DNA of 64,000 nt from Benzoatithermus flavus (GTDB lineage: Bacteria > Pseudomonadota > Alphaproteobacteria > Geminicoccales > Geminicoccaceae). Numbering within the stretch: position 1 is the stretch's first letter; each line of letters opens with the position of its first letter. The DNA lies in the NCBI RefSeq assembly GCF_037908215.1, contig NZ_JBBLZC010000002.1:257869-321868 (forward strand), in the 5' to 3' direction. Below, one piece after another: positions 17,079 through 25,220 of the stretch. The notes beneath the pieces were generated by a model, which was not told where the DNA came from, searched no databases, and saw only the letters and a list, made by a program, of their open reading frames with translations. Made by a program: the position numbers and the translations under genes.

Positions 17079-18426
17079 CCGCGAGCTTCTCGTAGTTGCC
17101 GTCGAAGTGGTGCCCGCCGCCGGTCTTGACGAGTTGCGTGTCGGCGAGCTCCGGCCGGGCGCAGACCGGGTCCTCCTCCTCCTCGCCGTAGAAGCACTGG
17201 ATCAGCCCGTGCGGGATGGCCCGAAGCTCCGGGAGCGTCGGCAGCGAGCCCTCGTGCTCGTTGACGCCGAGCCAGCCCGTGACGTGGATCTCGAAGTCGG
17301 CGCTGCTCGAGACGCCCAAAAGCGACAGCCGGCGGACGTGCTGCTTCTGGTCGGGTGGCAGGCGGTTGTAGGCGAACGGCAGGATGTCGGCGCCGAAGGA
17401 ATAGCCGGCCAGGACGACGTCGGGACGCCCCCAGGCCTCGCGGTAATGATCGAGGATCAGCGCCAGATCGGATCCGACCTGCTCGGGCGTCTTCGCCGAC
17501 CAGAAATAGCGCAAGGAGTCCACGCCGACGACCGGGATGCCCGAGGCCTGCAGCCGGCCGGCGATGTCCTTGTCGATGTCGCGCCAGCCGCCATCGCCGG
17601 AATAGATCACGGCCATGTACCTGCCCTTACCCGCGACCGGCAGCTCCACCAGCGGCAGGTCGGCGACGGTCTGCGATTCGGCCTGCGCCGCCTCGACCGG
17701 CGGGCGCAGGAGGAGCACGAGCCGGGCGGCGAGATCGCTGCCGGCGGACGCCTCGAGCACGGTCTTCTCCTGGTTGCTCGCGACCGCGGCGGCGAAGGAG
17801 CGCGCGGCGGTCGCATCCTCCGGCGGCACGGCGACGCGCCACCAGCCCGGCAGCGGGCGCTCGCTCGGCCCGTAGGCGAAGCCGCCTTCGGCGGCGGGAT
17901 GCGGCGGGGCTTCGCCGCAGAAGGGCTTCTGCGTGACGATGCGGGTGGAGAAGCCGTCGCTCGCAGCGCCGTCGATCGTCGCATCGGGCGACTGGGCCAG
18001 CGCCACGTAGGCGACGGCGGCACCGGCGCCCGTGCCGGCGACGATGGGGGTGAGGTAGCGCTCCCGCTTGCCCTGCGCCTGAATCCGCTGGCTCGCCTCC
18101 TCGATGTCGCCGACGAGGTAGAGGCACTCGCTGCCGTCGCTCTCGGCCTCCGCCTCGAGGCGCCGCAGGGAGCCGGGCAGGTCGACGGGAGCGACGATGA
18201 CGCCCAGCTCCCCGGCGAGCTTCGTGGCCGCCGCCTCGAGCCCCGGCGTGAGGCCGTCCGCGTCGGACAGGAGGAACACGAGGCCGCGCGGCTCGCCCTC
18301 GGGCTCGATCAGCTCCAGATGGCCGAGATTGAGCCCGTCCACCGTCCTGGCACGGGCCGGGGCGAGGGACGCTCCGGCGACGAGAGCGAGCAGAAGGACG
18401 ACAGCAGCGCCGACGAGGCGGACCAT
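17044..18426 (-). CDS. acvB: AcvB/VirJ family protein, probable lysyl-phosphatidylglycerol hydrolase
   Basis: 460 residues with a signal peptide (LVGAAVVLLLALVAGASL). The first half is a degenerate hydrolase-like domain. The second half is the VirJ domain: YSGDGGWRDIDKDIA, GVDSLRYFW, then GYSFGADILPFAYNRLP with a probable nucleophile Ser, and GGGHHFDGNYEKLA near the end with the likely His. Agrobacterium AcvB is reported to be a periplasmic hydrolase of lysyl-phosphatidylglycerol, usually co-encoded with the MprF/LpiA synthase. Here mprF is divergent 490 bases away. GGAG before ATG 18426 supports the start. Confidence 0.88.
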   Translation of the reverse strand: MVRLVGAAVVLLLALVAGASLAPARARTVDGLNLGHLELIEPEGEPRGLVFLLSDADGLTPGLEAAATKLAGELGVIVAPVDLPGSLRRLEAEAESDGSECLYLVGDIEEASQRIQAQGKRERYLTPIVAGTGAGAAVAYVALAQSPDATIDGAASDGFSTRIVTQKPFCGEAPPHPAAEGGFAYGPSERPLPGWWRVAVPPEDATAARSFAAAVASNQEKTVLEASAGSDLAARLVLLLRPPVEAAQAESQTVADLPLVELPVAGKGRYMAVIYSGDGGWRDIDKDIAGRLQASGIPVVGVDSLRYFWSAKTPEQVGSDLALILDHYREAWGRPDVVLAGYSFGADILPFAYNRLPPDQKQHVRRLSLLGVSSSADFEIHVTGWLGVNEHEGSLPTLPELRAIPHGLIQCFYGEEEEDPVCARPELADTQLVKTGGGHHFDGNYEKLADEILAGLPQRP

Positions 18427-18919
18427 GTGGCATCTCCGGGCAGGCGAGGCCTCTCTCTAAAGGATGGCACGGACAACGCAATCTTCCGGGCCGGTGACTC
18501 ACAGTGCTGTCAGGCGAACCGGGGCGGCTCCCCGTCGAGCACCCGTACCCTGCTCGAGGTGGCCGAAGCGACCGGAGCCCGGCCGCGCTTCACCCTGGAA
18601 ATCGCTGTCTTGGATCAATCCCGCCGGCATCGCGGTGCAGGCCGATGCCACGGATTCTCCGTAGCGGCGGCATGTGGTCGGCAGACAGATGCCGCCAGGC
18701 CGGGTGCGCTCCTGCCAAGCGATATATCCATCAGCGCCGGGTCGGCAGAGTGCCCACGCGCTCCCCGCCTGCAGCCGAGGGGGCGCGGGCGAGTGGCGTC
18801 GTGGCGCAGCATGCGCCGATTCGCCCGATGGTCCCGTCACGCATCGACAGAGACCGGGGGAGCGCCTATCTGAACCTGGCTGGTGGCTCGGTCGGGAGTC
18901 GATCATCACGGATCCTCGC
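18427..18919. other. Divergent intergenic region acvB/mprF
   Basis: Roughly 490 bases between two divergent, functionally linked genes. This is long for the window and probably holds both promoters and their control sites. I see no EcfG-type promoter, strong inverted repeat or credible small gene in it; the open frames on both strands look like high-GC shadows. Confidence 0.45.
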
Positions 18920-21532
18920 ATGGCGATCGCCTCATTCTCGCGGGACATGCCTTCCCGGCTCCGGCCGTTCTTCCTGCCCGGTCTCAGCCTGCTCCTGTTC
19001 CTCGCCGCCGTCTGGGCGATTCACCGCGAGCTCGCGAGCTGGCCGCTCGCCGACGTACTGGCCGCGATCGACGGCTTCGGCGCGGGCCAGCTCCTCGCCG
19101 CCGTTCTGGCGACCGGGCTCGGCTACGGTTTCCTCGCACTCTACGATGCGCTGGCGCTCCGCTACCTGGAGAAGCCCGTCCCGGTGCAGCGCGCCGCCCT
19201 CGCCGGCTTCGTCGGCTATGCCTTCAGCCACACGATCGGTCTGCCGCTGCTCACGGGCGGTGCCGTGCGCTACCGGCTCTACACGGCCTGGGGTCTGTCC
19301 GCGGTCGAGATCGCCTCGATCGTGGCCTTCAACAGCGTCTCGCTCTGGGTCGGCATCGCCGGCATGCTGGCTCTGGGCGGCCTCGCCGCACCGGCCGACG
19401 TGGGCCGCCTGTTCGGCACGACGCCGTCCCTGGCTTTCGGGGCGGGCCTGGCGCTGGCGCTTCTGCTCGCGGCCTATGGCACAGCCGGCCGGGTGTTTCG
19501 GGAACCCTTCAGGCTGCGCGCCTGGCGGATCCGCGTGCCGCGGCCGTCGCTCGCCCTCCTGCAGGTGGGGCTCGCCATCGTCGACTGGATGCTGGCCGCT
19601 GCCGTGCTCTGGATCCTGCTGCCCCCGCTCGGCGTCGGTTTCTTCGCGTTCGCCTGCCTGTTCACCGCCGCCAACGTCGTGGGCATCGTGAGCCACGTTC
19701 CGGCGGGCCTGGGCGTGTTCGAGGCCGTCCTGCTCGTCGCCCTGCCCCAGGAGGCGCATCTGCCGAGCGTCGCCGCAGCGCTCCTGGCCTATCGCCTGAT
19801 CTACTACGTCCTGCCGCTGCTCGTGGCGGCGCTCCTGTTCGCCTGGCACCAGACCGCGGGCAGCCGCGGCGTGATGGCGGCGCGCATGGCGCTCATGCAC
19901 AAGGCGACCCAGCTCGTCCTGCCGAACCTGCTCGCCACTCTGGTCTTCATCGGCGGCGTGGTGCTCCTCGTCTCCGGCGCCACGCCGAGCATGGCCGACC
20001 GGCTGGCCTGGCTCGCACCGCTGGCCCCTGTGGCCCTGATCGAGCTCTCGCACTTTCTCGGCAGCCTCGCCGGCCTCGCCCTGCTCTTCCTGGCGCTGGG
20101 CCTGCGCCGCCGGCTGGACGGGGCCTATTGGGCCGCCTGCTTCGTCCTGCCAGCGGGGATCGTGTTCTCGCTGGTCAAGGGCTTCGACTGGGAGGAGGCG
20201 CTCTATCTGGCTCTCGTGCTCGCCGCTCTGGCACCATCCCACAGCGCCTTCTACCGCAAGAGCCATCTTCTGGCGCAGCGCTTCTCGCCCTCCTGGCTGC
20301 TCGCGGTCCTCGCGGTCGTGCTGGGCACGACCTGGCTCGGCTTCTTCTCCTACCGGCACGTCGAATACGCCAACCAGCTCTGGTGGCAGTTCGTACTCGA
20401 GGACGACGCGCCGCGCTTCCTCAGAGCCACCGCCGGCGTGGTCATCGGCATGGTGGTGCTGGGCGGGCTGCAGCTCGTGCGGTTCGCGGCACCGCGCCGG
20501 GCGAGCGAAGCCGCGAGCGAGGCCGGGCTCGATGCCGTCCGGCGCGTGCTGGCTTCGGCGGAGGCGTCCTCCGCCGGTGCCAACCTGGCGCTCCTCGGCG
20601 ACAAGCGCTTCCTGTTCAGCGAGAGCGACCGCACCTTCCTCATGTACGGCGTGCAGGGCCGGAGCTGGATCGTGATGGGCGAGCCCGTGGGCCTGCGCGC
20701 CGAACGGCTGGAGCTCCTGTGGCGGTTTCGCGAGCTGTGCGATGCGTTCGGCGGGCGCACCGTGTTCTACGAGATCGGCCCGGAGCTGATGCCGGAGCTC
20801 GTCGAGCTCGGCCTCACCTTCTACAAGCTCGGCGAGCAGGCATTCGTCCCACTCGCGGGCTTCGGCCTCGAAGGCTCGGCCCGTGCCAACCTGCGGCAGT
20901 CCTGGCGCCGGGCGCAGCGCGACGGAGCCGGCTTCGAGATCGTCCCGCCCGAGCGGTTCGACGAGATCCTCCCGCAGCTCCGGGCGATCTCCGACGCCTG
21001 GCTCGAGCAGAAGAACGCGCGGGAGAAGAGCTTCTCGCTCGGGCGGTTCGACCCCGACTACCTGCGCCAGTTCCCGACGGCGCTCGTGCGTAAACGCGGG
21101 GAGATCGTCGCCTTCGCCAACATCTGGACGACCGCCGACCGACGCGAGCTGTCGATCGATCTCATGCGCTACCGCGAGGGCGCTCTCAGGGATGTGATGG
21201 ACTACCTCTTCGTCGAGCTCATGCTCTGGGGTAAAAAGGAAGGTTACGGGCGCTTCGATCTCGGCATGGCGCCGCTCTCGGGCCTGCAGCGGCGGGCCCT
21301 GTCGCCATTCTGGGTCCGCGCCGGGGCGCTGGTCTTCCAGTACGGCGAGCAGTTCTACAATTTCGAGGGGCTCCGGCGGTACAAGGACAAGTTCCGGCCG
21401 GTCTGGGAGCCGCGTTATCTCGCCGCTCCGGGAGGGCTGGCGCTCGCGGCGGTGCTCGCGGATGTGACCGTGCTGATCTCCGGCGGCAATGTCGGCGGCG
21501 GAGCCAGGAAATCCCTGGCCGCCGCGGCCTAG
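18920..21532 (+). CDS. mprF: Bifunctional aminoacyl-phosphatidylglycerol synthase/flippase MprF
   Basis: 870 residues, the full MprF/LpiA length. The first about 530 residues are a multi-helix membrane region starting LRPFFLPGLSLLLFLAAVWA, with the flippase signature region (GYAFSHTIGLPLLTGGAVRY, SHVPAGLGVFEAVLL). The C-terminal third is the DUF2156 synthase domain (LALLGDKRFLFSESDRTFLM, GRFDPDYLRQFPTALVRK, GRFDLGMAPLSGLQ). It transfers an amino acid, typically Lys, from tRNA to phosphatidylglycerol and flips the product, lowering surface charge. The start at MAIASFSRDM is chosen because the upstream 82 in-frame residues are not MprF-like. Confidence 0.93.
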   Translation: MAIASFSRDMPSRLRPFFLPGLSLLLFLAAVWAIHRELASWPLADVLAAIDGFGAGQLLAAVLATGLGYGFLALYDALALRYLEKPVPVQRAALAGFVGYAFSHTIGLPLLTGGAVRYRLYTAWGLSAVEIASIVAFNSVSLWVGIAGMLALGGLAAPADVGRLFGTTPSLAFGAGLALALLLAAYGTAGRVFREPFRLRAWRIRVPRPSLALLQVGLAIVDWMLAAAVLWILLPPLGVGFFAFACLFTAANVVGIVSHVPAGLGVFEAVLLVALPQEAHLPSVAAALLAYRLIYYVLPLLVAALLFAWHQTAGSRGVMAARMALMHKATQLVLPNLLATLVFIGGVVLLVSGATPSMADRLAWLAPLAPVALIELSHFLGSLAGLALLFLALGLRRRLDGAYWAACFVLPAGIVFSLVKGFDWEEALYLALVLAALAPSHSAFYRKSHLLAQRFSPSWLLAVLAVVLGTTWLGFFSYRHVEYANQLWWQFVLEDDAPRFLRATAGVVIGMVVLGGLQLVRFAAPRRASEAASEAGLDAVRRVLASAEASSAGANLALLGDKRFLFSESDRTFLMYGVQGRSWIVMGEPVGLRAERLELLWRFRELCDAFGGRTVFYEIGPELMPELVELGLTFYKLGEQAFVPLAGFGLEGSARANLRQSWRRAQRDGAGFEIVPPERFDEILPQLRAISDAWLEQKNAREKSFSLGRFDPDYLRQFPTALVRKRGEIVAFANIWTTADRRELSIDLMRYREGALRDVMDYLFVELMLWGKKEGYGRFDLGMAPLSGLQRRALSPFWVRAGALVFQYGEQFYNFEGLRRYKDKFRPVWEPRYLAAPGGLALAAVLADVTVLISGGNVGGGARKSLAAAA

Positions 21533-21686
21533 CGGTGACGACAATGGTCGCAGCTGTGCTCCGGGCACCTTTCGGGCGGTTGCGTCGGACGGGGTGGGGC
21601 GCCAGATGTGGGAGGATCGGGAGCGGCTTCACACGCCGAGGGTTCTGCACTAGCCTCCCCGTCAGTCTGCTTCGCGGAGAGCACCC

Positions 21687-21884
21687 ATGGGTTTCACCAG
21701 CGCCTGGCACTGGATCATCGTTCTCTTGATCGTCGTCATCGTGTTCGGTGCCGGCAAGCTGCCCAACGTGATGGGCGACGTCGCCAAGGGCATCAAGAAC
21801 TTCAAGGCCGGCCTCAAGGAGGAGGACGAGCCCGCCCGCGTCACCAGCGCCACCACGACCAACAACGACGGCAAGGCCGCCTGA
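21687..21884 (+). CDS. tatA: Twin-arginine translocase subunit TatA/E
   Basis: 65 residues: a short N-terminus, one membrane helix (WHWIIVLLIVVIVFGAGKLP), the hinge and amphipathic helix (MGDVAKGIKNFKAGLKEEDE), then a polar tail. This is textbook TatA/E. GGAGAGCACCC before ATG 21687 is a good ribosome site. No tatB or tatC is adjacent in this window, so either they are elsewhere or this is an additional TatA. Confidence 0.9.
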   Translation: MGFTSAWHWIIVLLIVVIVFGAGKLPNVMGDVAKGIKNFKAGLKEEDEPARVTSATTTNNDGKAA

Positions 21885-21930
21885 GCGGCCCGAGACGGAC
21901 GCGGCCGTGCTCGGCGGCCACGCTGCTGTT

Positions 21931-22176
21931 TCAGCGCTTCTTGAGGTAGTCGAGCACGTAGAGCACGACGATGGCGCCGAGCACGGCGGCGATCAGGCTG
22001 CCGACGATGTTGCGTGCGCCGAGACCGATCAGCCAGAGCATGGCCTGGCCGACGAAGCCGCCGACGATCCCCAAGAGCACGTTGCCGAGCACGCCGAAGC
22101 CGCCGCTCTTCATGATGTTGCCGGCGATCCAGCCGGCGATGCCGGCGATGATCAGGCTCAAGATCAGGCTGAACAT
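21931..22176 (-). CDS. GlsB/YeaQ/YmgE family membrane protein
   Basis: 81 residues with three hydrophobic, glycine-rich segments (LILSLIIAGIAGWIAGNIMK, GVLGNVLLGIVGGFVGQA, IVGSLIAAVLGAIVVLYVL) and a basic end DYLKKR. This is the transglycosylase-associated/GlsB family, small inner-membrane proteins often induced by stress. GGAGGA before ATG 22176 sets the start. No EcfG-type promoter is seen upstream. Confidence 0.88.
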   Translation of the reverse strand: MFSLILSLIIAGIAGWIAGNIMKSGGFGVLGNVLLGIVGGFVGQAMLWLIGLGARNIVGSLIAAVLGAIVVLYVLDYLKKR

Positions 22177-22264
22177 CCACGTTCCTCCGCGGTGACCCGG
22201 CACGGTGGCTTCTGGCCCGTGCTCGCTCGATACCCGGGGAGTTTAGCGCGTTTCGGCGGCTCGG

Positions 22265-23107
22265 CTACGGCGACATCGCGGCCGGCGCCCCGGCGACGGC
22301 GGATCCGGTTCCGACGGCGGGATCGTCCTCGGGCCGGTAGCCGCAGCGCTGCAGCGCAGCCAGCATGTGAGGCGGCGGCAGGGCCGAGACCGTGATCGGC
22401 GGCCGCTTCGGATAGAGCGGCAGGCTGATCGCGCGGGCGTGGAGATGGAGCCTGATCCCGTTCGCGGCCGCGGCCTTGTCGCCGTAGATCGGGTCGCCCA
22501 GGATCGGGCAGTCGAGCGCCGCGCAGTGCACCCGGATCTGGTGGGTGCGGCCCGTGCGCGGCCGGCATTCGAGCCAGGCGATGCCTTCCGCCTGCCCGAG
22601 CACACGGTAGTCGGTGACGGCGGGCTGGCCCTGCGCGTCGACCTGCATCCACCAGCCCCTGACCTCCGAGCGTTTCTTCAAAGCGAGCTCGATCCGGCCC
22701 TCCGGCCGGGGCGGAGCACCCGCGACGATCGCCCAGTAGACCTTCTCCACACTTCCGCCTGCGAACAGGCGCCCGAGCCGCGCCAGCGCCTTCCGGTGCC
22801 GGCCGAGCACGAGGCAGCCGCTCGTGTCGCGATCGAGTCGGTGCGCCAGGGCCGGCGGGTCGGGCAGGCCGAAGCGGAGCGCCTCGAAATAGTGCTCGAG
22901 GTTGATCCCGCCGCCGGGGCCGGCGTGGACCGGCACGCCGGCGGGCTTGTCGACGATCAGGATCAGCCCGTCGCGGTAGAGGATCCGCTCGAGGAGCCAG
23001 GTGGGCGAGGGGAGGGTGACGCCCGAGCCGGCCGGTGCCGCCCGTCCGGTCGGCTCGGGCCGGGTGCGCGCCGTCGTGCCGCGGGTTCGCTTGTAAGCCG
23101 CCGTCAT
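22265..23107 (-). CDS. RluA family pseudouridine synthase
   Basis: 280 residues. The RluA catalytic motif HRLDRDTSGCLVLGR contains the nucleophilic Asp. LIVDKPAGVPVHAGPGG precedes it, and GRTHQIRVHCAALDCPILGD is the typical C-terminal RNA-binding segment. No S4 domain precedes the catalytic domain. The enzyme isomerises uridine in rRNA or tRNA; the target site is not predictable here. Its ATG overlaps the TGA of the upstream cupin gene (ATGA). Confidence 0.92.
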   Translation of the reverse strand: MTAAYKRTRGTTARTRPEPTGRAAPAGSGVTLPSPTWLLERILYRDGLILIVDKPAGVPVHAGPGGGINLEHYFEALRFGLPDPPALAHRLDRDTSGCLVLGRHRKALARLGRLFAGGSVEKVYWAIVAGAPPRPEGRIELALKKRSEVRGWWMQVDAQGQPAVTDYRVLGQAEGIAWLECRPRTGRTHQIRVHCAALDCPILGDPIYGDKAAAANGIRLHLHARAISLPLYPKRPPITVSALPPPHMLAALQRCGYRPEDDPAVGTGSAVAGAPAAMSP

Positions 23108-23463
23108 GCGCCCTCGCTCGCCGTCGCATCCCGCTCACCGCCGCGCGGCCCCCAGAACACGACCCAGGTGGCGAAGCCTGCGTCGTAGTCCTCGAAGCGG
23201 TGCGGCACGCCGGCCTCGACGAAGATCGCGTCGCCCGGCCGGAACGGCCGCCGCTCGTCGCCCTTGACGAAGGTGCCGCTGCCGCTGATCACGATGTAGA
23301 GCTCGTCCTGCTCGTGCGGGGCTTGCGGATCGTGCGGCGGGCGGGGCGCATAGACCCCGACCCGCATGCTGCCGTGCCGGATCGGGTAATGAAACCGCTT
23401 GCCTTCGGGCGTCTCCTCGAGTGCCGCCACGATCCGGTCGAGGCTCGCGATCCAGTCCTGCAT
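23104..23463 (-). CDS. Cupin domain protein
   Basis: 119 residues, a single cupin barrel. Motif 1 is PHEQDELYIVISGSGTF (metal-binding His and Glu) and motif 2 is RPGDAIFVEAGVPHRFEDY (second His). Small cupins of this type include isomerases, dioxygenases and sensor domains. GGGGAAAGG precedes ATG 23463, and the gene is coupled to the pseudouridine synthase. A functional link between the two is not obvious. Confidence 0.85.
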   Translation of the reverse strand: MQDWIASLDRIVAALEETPEGKRFHYPIRHGSMRVGVYAPRPPHDPQAPHEQDELYIVISGSGTFVKGDERRPFRPGDAIFVEAGVPHRFEDYDAGFATWVVFWGPRGGERDATASEGA

Positions 23464-23635
23464 GCACCTTTCCCCTTCCGCGGCGGGATCGTCCCGTGAG
23501 GGGCAGCATAGCCGGGAAGACGGGGCGCCGTCTCCTCGGGAACGAGGGGAAGGCGGCTCGCGCCGGGGCTGGGTAGGCTCCTGTTTCTGGGCTAGAGAAG
23601 GCCGGCCCGGTGCTGCGGTCGAGGGGAACGACGGA

Positions 23636-24148
23636 ATGATCGAGAGAGCGCTCGAGCGGCTGATCTTCGTGAGCCGCTGGCTGATGGTGCCGTTCCATCT
23701 CGGGCTCATCGGCGTCCTCGTCGTCCTTCTCGTGAACTTCGCGCGCGAGCTCTGGGGCATGTTGCCGAAGGTCGCGGAGCTCAGCGAGACCGACGTCATC
23801 CTGATGGCGCTCTCCCTGCTCGACGTCACCCTCGTGGCGAGCCTCGTCCTCATGATGGTGTTCTCAGGCTACGAGAACTTCGTCTCGCGGCTCGATACCG
23901 GGCTCGGCGAGCGGCCGACCTGGATGGGCACCCTCGATTTCAGCGGCATCAAGCTCAAGCTGATCGGCTCGATCGTCGCGATCTCGGGTATCGATCTGCT
24001 CAAGAAGTTCATGAACATCGAGCAGGCCGACAAGACCGACATGATGTGGCTGGTCGTCACCCACATGGCTTTCGTGGTCTCGGGCGTGCTCCTGGCGCTC
24101 ATGGACTATCTCACCGAGCGTGCGAAGAAGCTGCACGACGAGTACTGA
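23636..24148 (+). CDS. UPF0114 (YqhA) family membrane protein
   Basis: 170 residues with a C-terminal basic end (RAKKLHDEY). Family features are strong: RLIFVSRWLMVPFHLGLIGV, LLDVTLVASLVLMMVFSGYENF, KLIGSIVAISGIDLLKKFMN and a last helix beginning with MMWLVVTHMAF. The family has no established function. The longer frame from 23399 includes non-homologous sequence, so ATG 23636 is used. Confidence 0.9.
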   Translation: MIERALERLIFVSRWLMVPFHLGLIGVLVVLLVNFARELWGMLPKVAELSETDVILMALSLLDVTLVASLVLMMVFSGYENFVSRLDTGLGERPTWMGTLDFSGIKLKLIGSIVAISGIDLLKKFMNIEQADKTDMMWLVVTHMAFVVSGVLLALMDYLTERAKKLHDEY

Positions 24149-24266
24149 GCCGGCCGCTTTCTTCCGGCACCGTCCCCCTCGATGCTACAACCGGCGAGGA
24201 CCGGGGAGCGCCGCGCCGGCCGGCGCCGCCCGGCGGGCCACGGGACGGGATCGCGGGACCGCCGAG

Positions 24267-24565
24267 ATGCGGATATCAGGGATCATGGCGGCCGTTGCCG
24301 CTCTGCTGCCGACGACGGCCGGGCTCGCCCGTGGCGAGGACATCCTGGTGGGCCCATCTGGGCGTTCGGCGACCGGAACGACGCGATCGTGTCGACCCTG
24401 AGCGGGATCGCCGTCGGCGAGGCGCAGATCTGGTCGCGACCCTGGCGGGCCGGCCGGGATCTCGACGACGACCGCGCCGCCTTTCCGACCACCACCGCGC
24501 GGCGCGGCATCGAATGGGAGCTGCGGCCGACGCCCTACGGCGTGCGGCTCGCCTTCAGCTCCTGA
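24267..24565 (+). pseudogene. Small exported protein interrupted by a frameshift
   Basis: ATG 24267 begins a clean signal peptide (MRISGIMAAVAALLPTTAGL) followed by ARGEDILVGP. In that frame the protein then degrades into low-complexity sequence and stops near 24401. In the next frame, from about 24350, a sensible continuation appears (IWAFGDRNDAIVSTLSG ... RRGIEWELRPTPYGVRL) and ends at 24565. A single-base change near 24345-24355 would join them into a protein of about 98 residues. Either the gene is broken or the assembly has an indel. No family is recognised. Confidence 0.45.
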
Positions 24566-24595
24566 AGGATCGGACGGGCCGGCCTGCCGCCGTCG

Positions 24596-24910
24596 TCAGC
24601 GGTCCAGCTCCTCGATCTGGCGCAGCGCGGCGTCGAACGTGTCGCGCAGCGCCACATAGACGTCCTCGTGGCCGTGGTCCTTGGGGCCGTTGCGGTTGAC
24701 GACGATGTCGCGGCCGGGCCGGTGCAGCACGAGGCTGATACGGAACAGGTTGCCCTTGACGTGGTTGCGGCTCTCCTTCTCGACCGTGACCCGACAGCTC
24801 GTCGCGTCGGGGCAGCGGCGCTCCAGCTCCGCGACTTTCTCGCGAATCCGCGCTTCCAGGGCTTCGGATGCTTCCATGCCGTGGAAGTAGATCTGCAGCG
24901 CCTTTTGCAT
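24596..24910 (-). CDS. HPF/RaiA family ribosome-associated protein
   Basis: 104 residues of the ribosome hibernation/sigma-54 modulation fold (S30AE). LQIYFHGMEASEALEARIRE, SCRVTVEKESRNHVKGNLF and the basic/acidic C-terminus VYVALRDTFDAALRQIEEL match the beta-alpha-beta pattern. There is no C-terminal dimerisation extension, so it is a short-type HPF/YfiA-like protein. AGGAG precedes ATG 24910. Members bind idle 30S subunits in stationary phase. Confidence 0.85.
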   Translation of the reverse strand: MQKALQIYFHGMEASEALEARIREKVAELERRCPDATSCRVTVEKESRNHVKGNLFRISLVLHRPGRDIVVNRNGPKDHGHEDVYVALRDTFDAALRQIEELDR

Positions 24911-25220
24911 GATCGATTGCTCCTGTTCTCACCGAGGCGTTCGCCCCGCGCACCGCCGGTGCCGGGGATTCCTTCAGCGCTCGCCGGCGCCCCGCGTGTT
25001 CGTTCCGCTCGCCTGCGGCAGCCGGTCGAACGCGGGCGGGCCCGACCGTGGCGATACCTGCCCCGCGAAGCCATGCGACGCTTGGCCGCCGCCGATCATA
25101 ACGGCCGCCGCGTGGCCGTCGATGCTCTCCGATCGATGCATGGCCGTCCTGCCGCTTGCATGGAGAGAAGGGCCCGGAGCGGAGAAGGGGCAGCCGCGAG
25201 GCCGCCGGCGGCGCTCCTTC
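24911..25220. other. Intergenic region upstream of the HPF-like gene
   Basis: About 310 bases between the HPF-like gene start and the end of the carboxypeptidase gene, both on the minus strand. It should contain the HPF promoter and the end of the dacA transcript. I saw no clear terminator, promoter or small gene. Confidence 0.35.

Noticed and set aside
18932..21568. Long minus-strand frame (878 codons) opposite mprF
   Set aside because: The composition is Glu/Gln/Arg/His-rich with no domain, typical of an antisense shadow.
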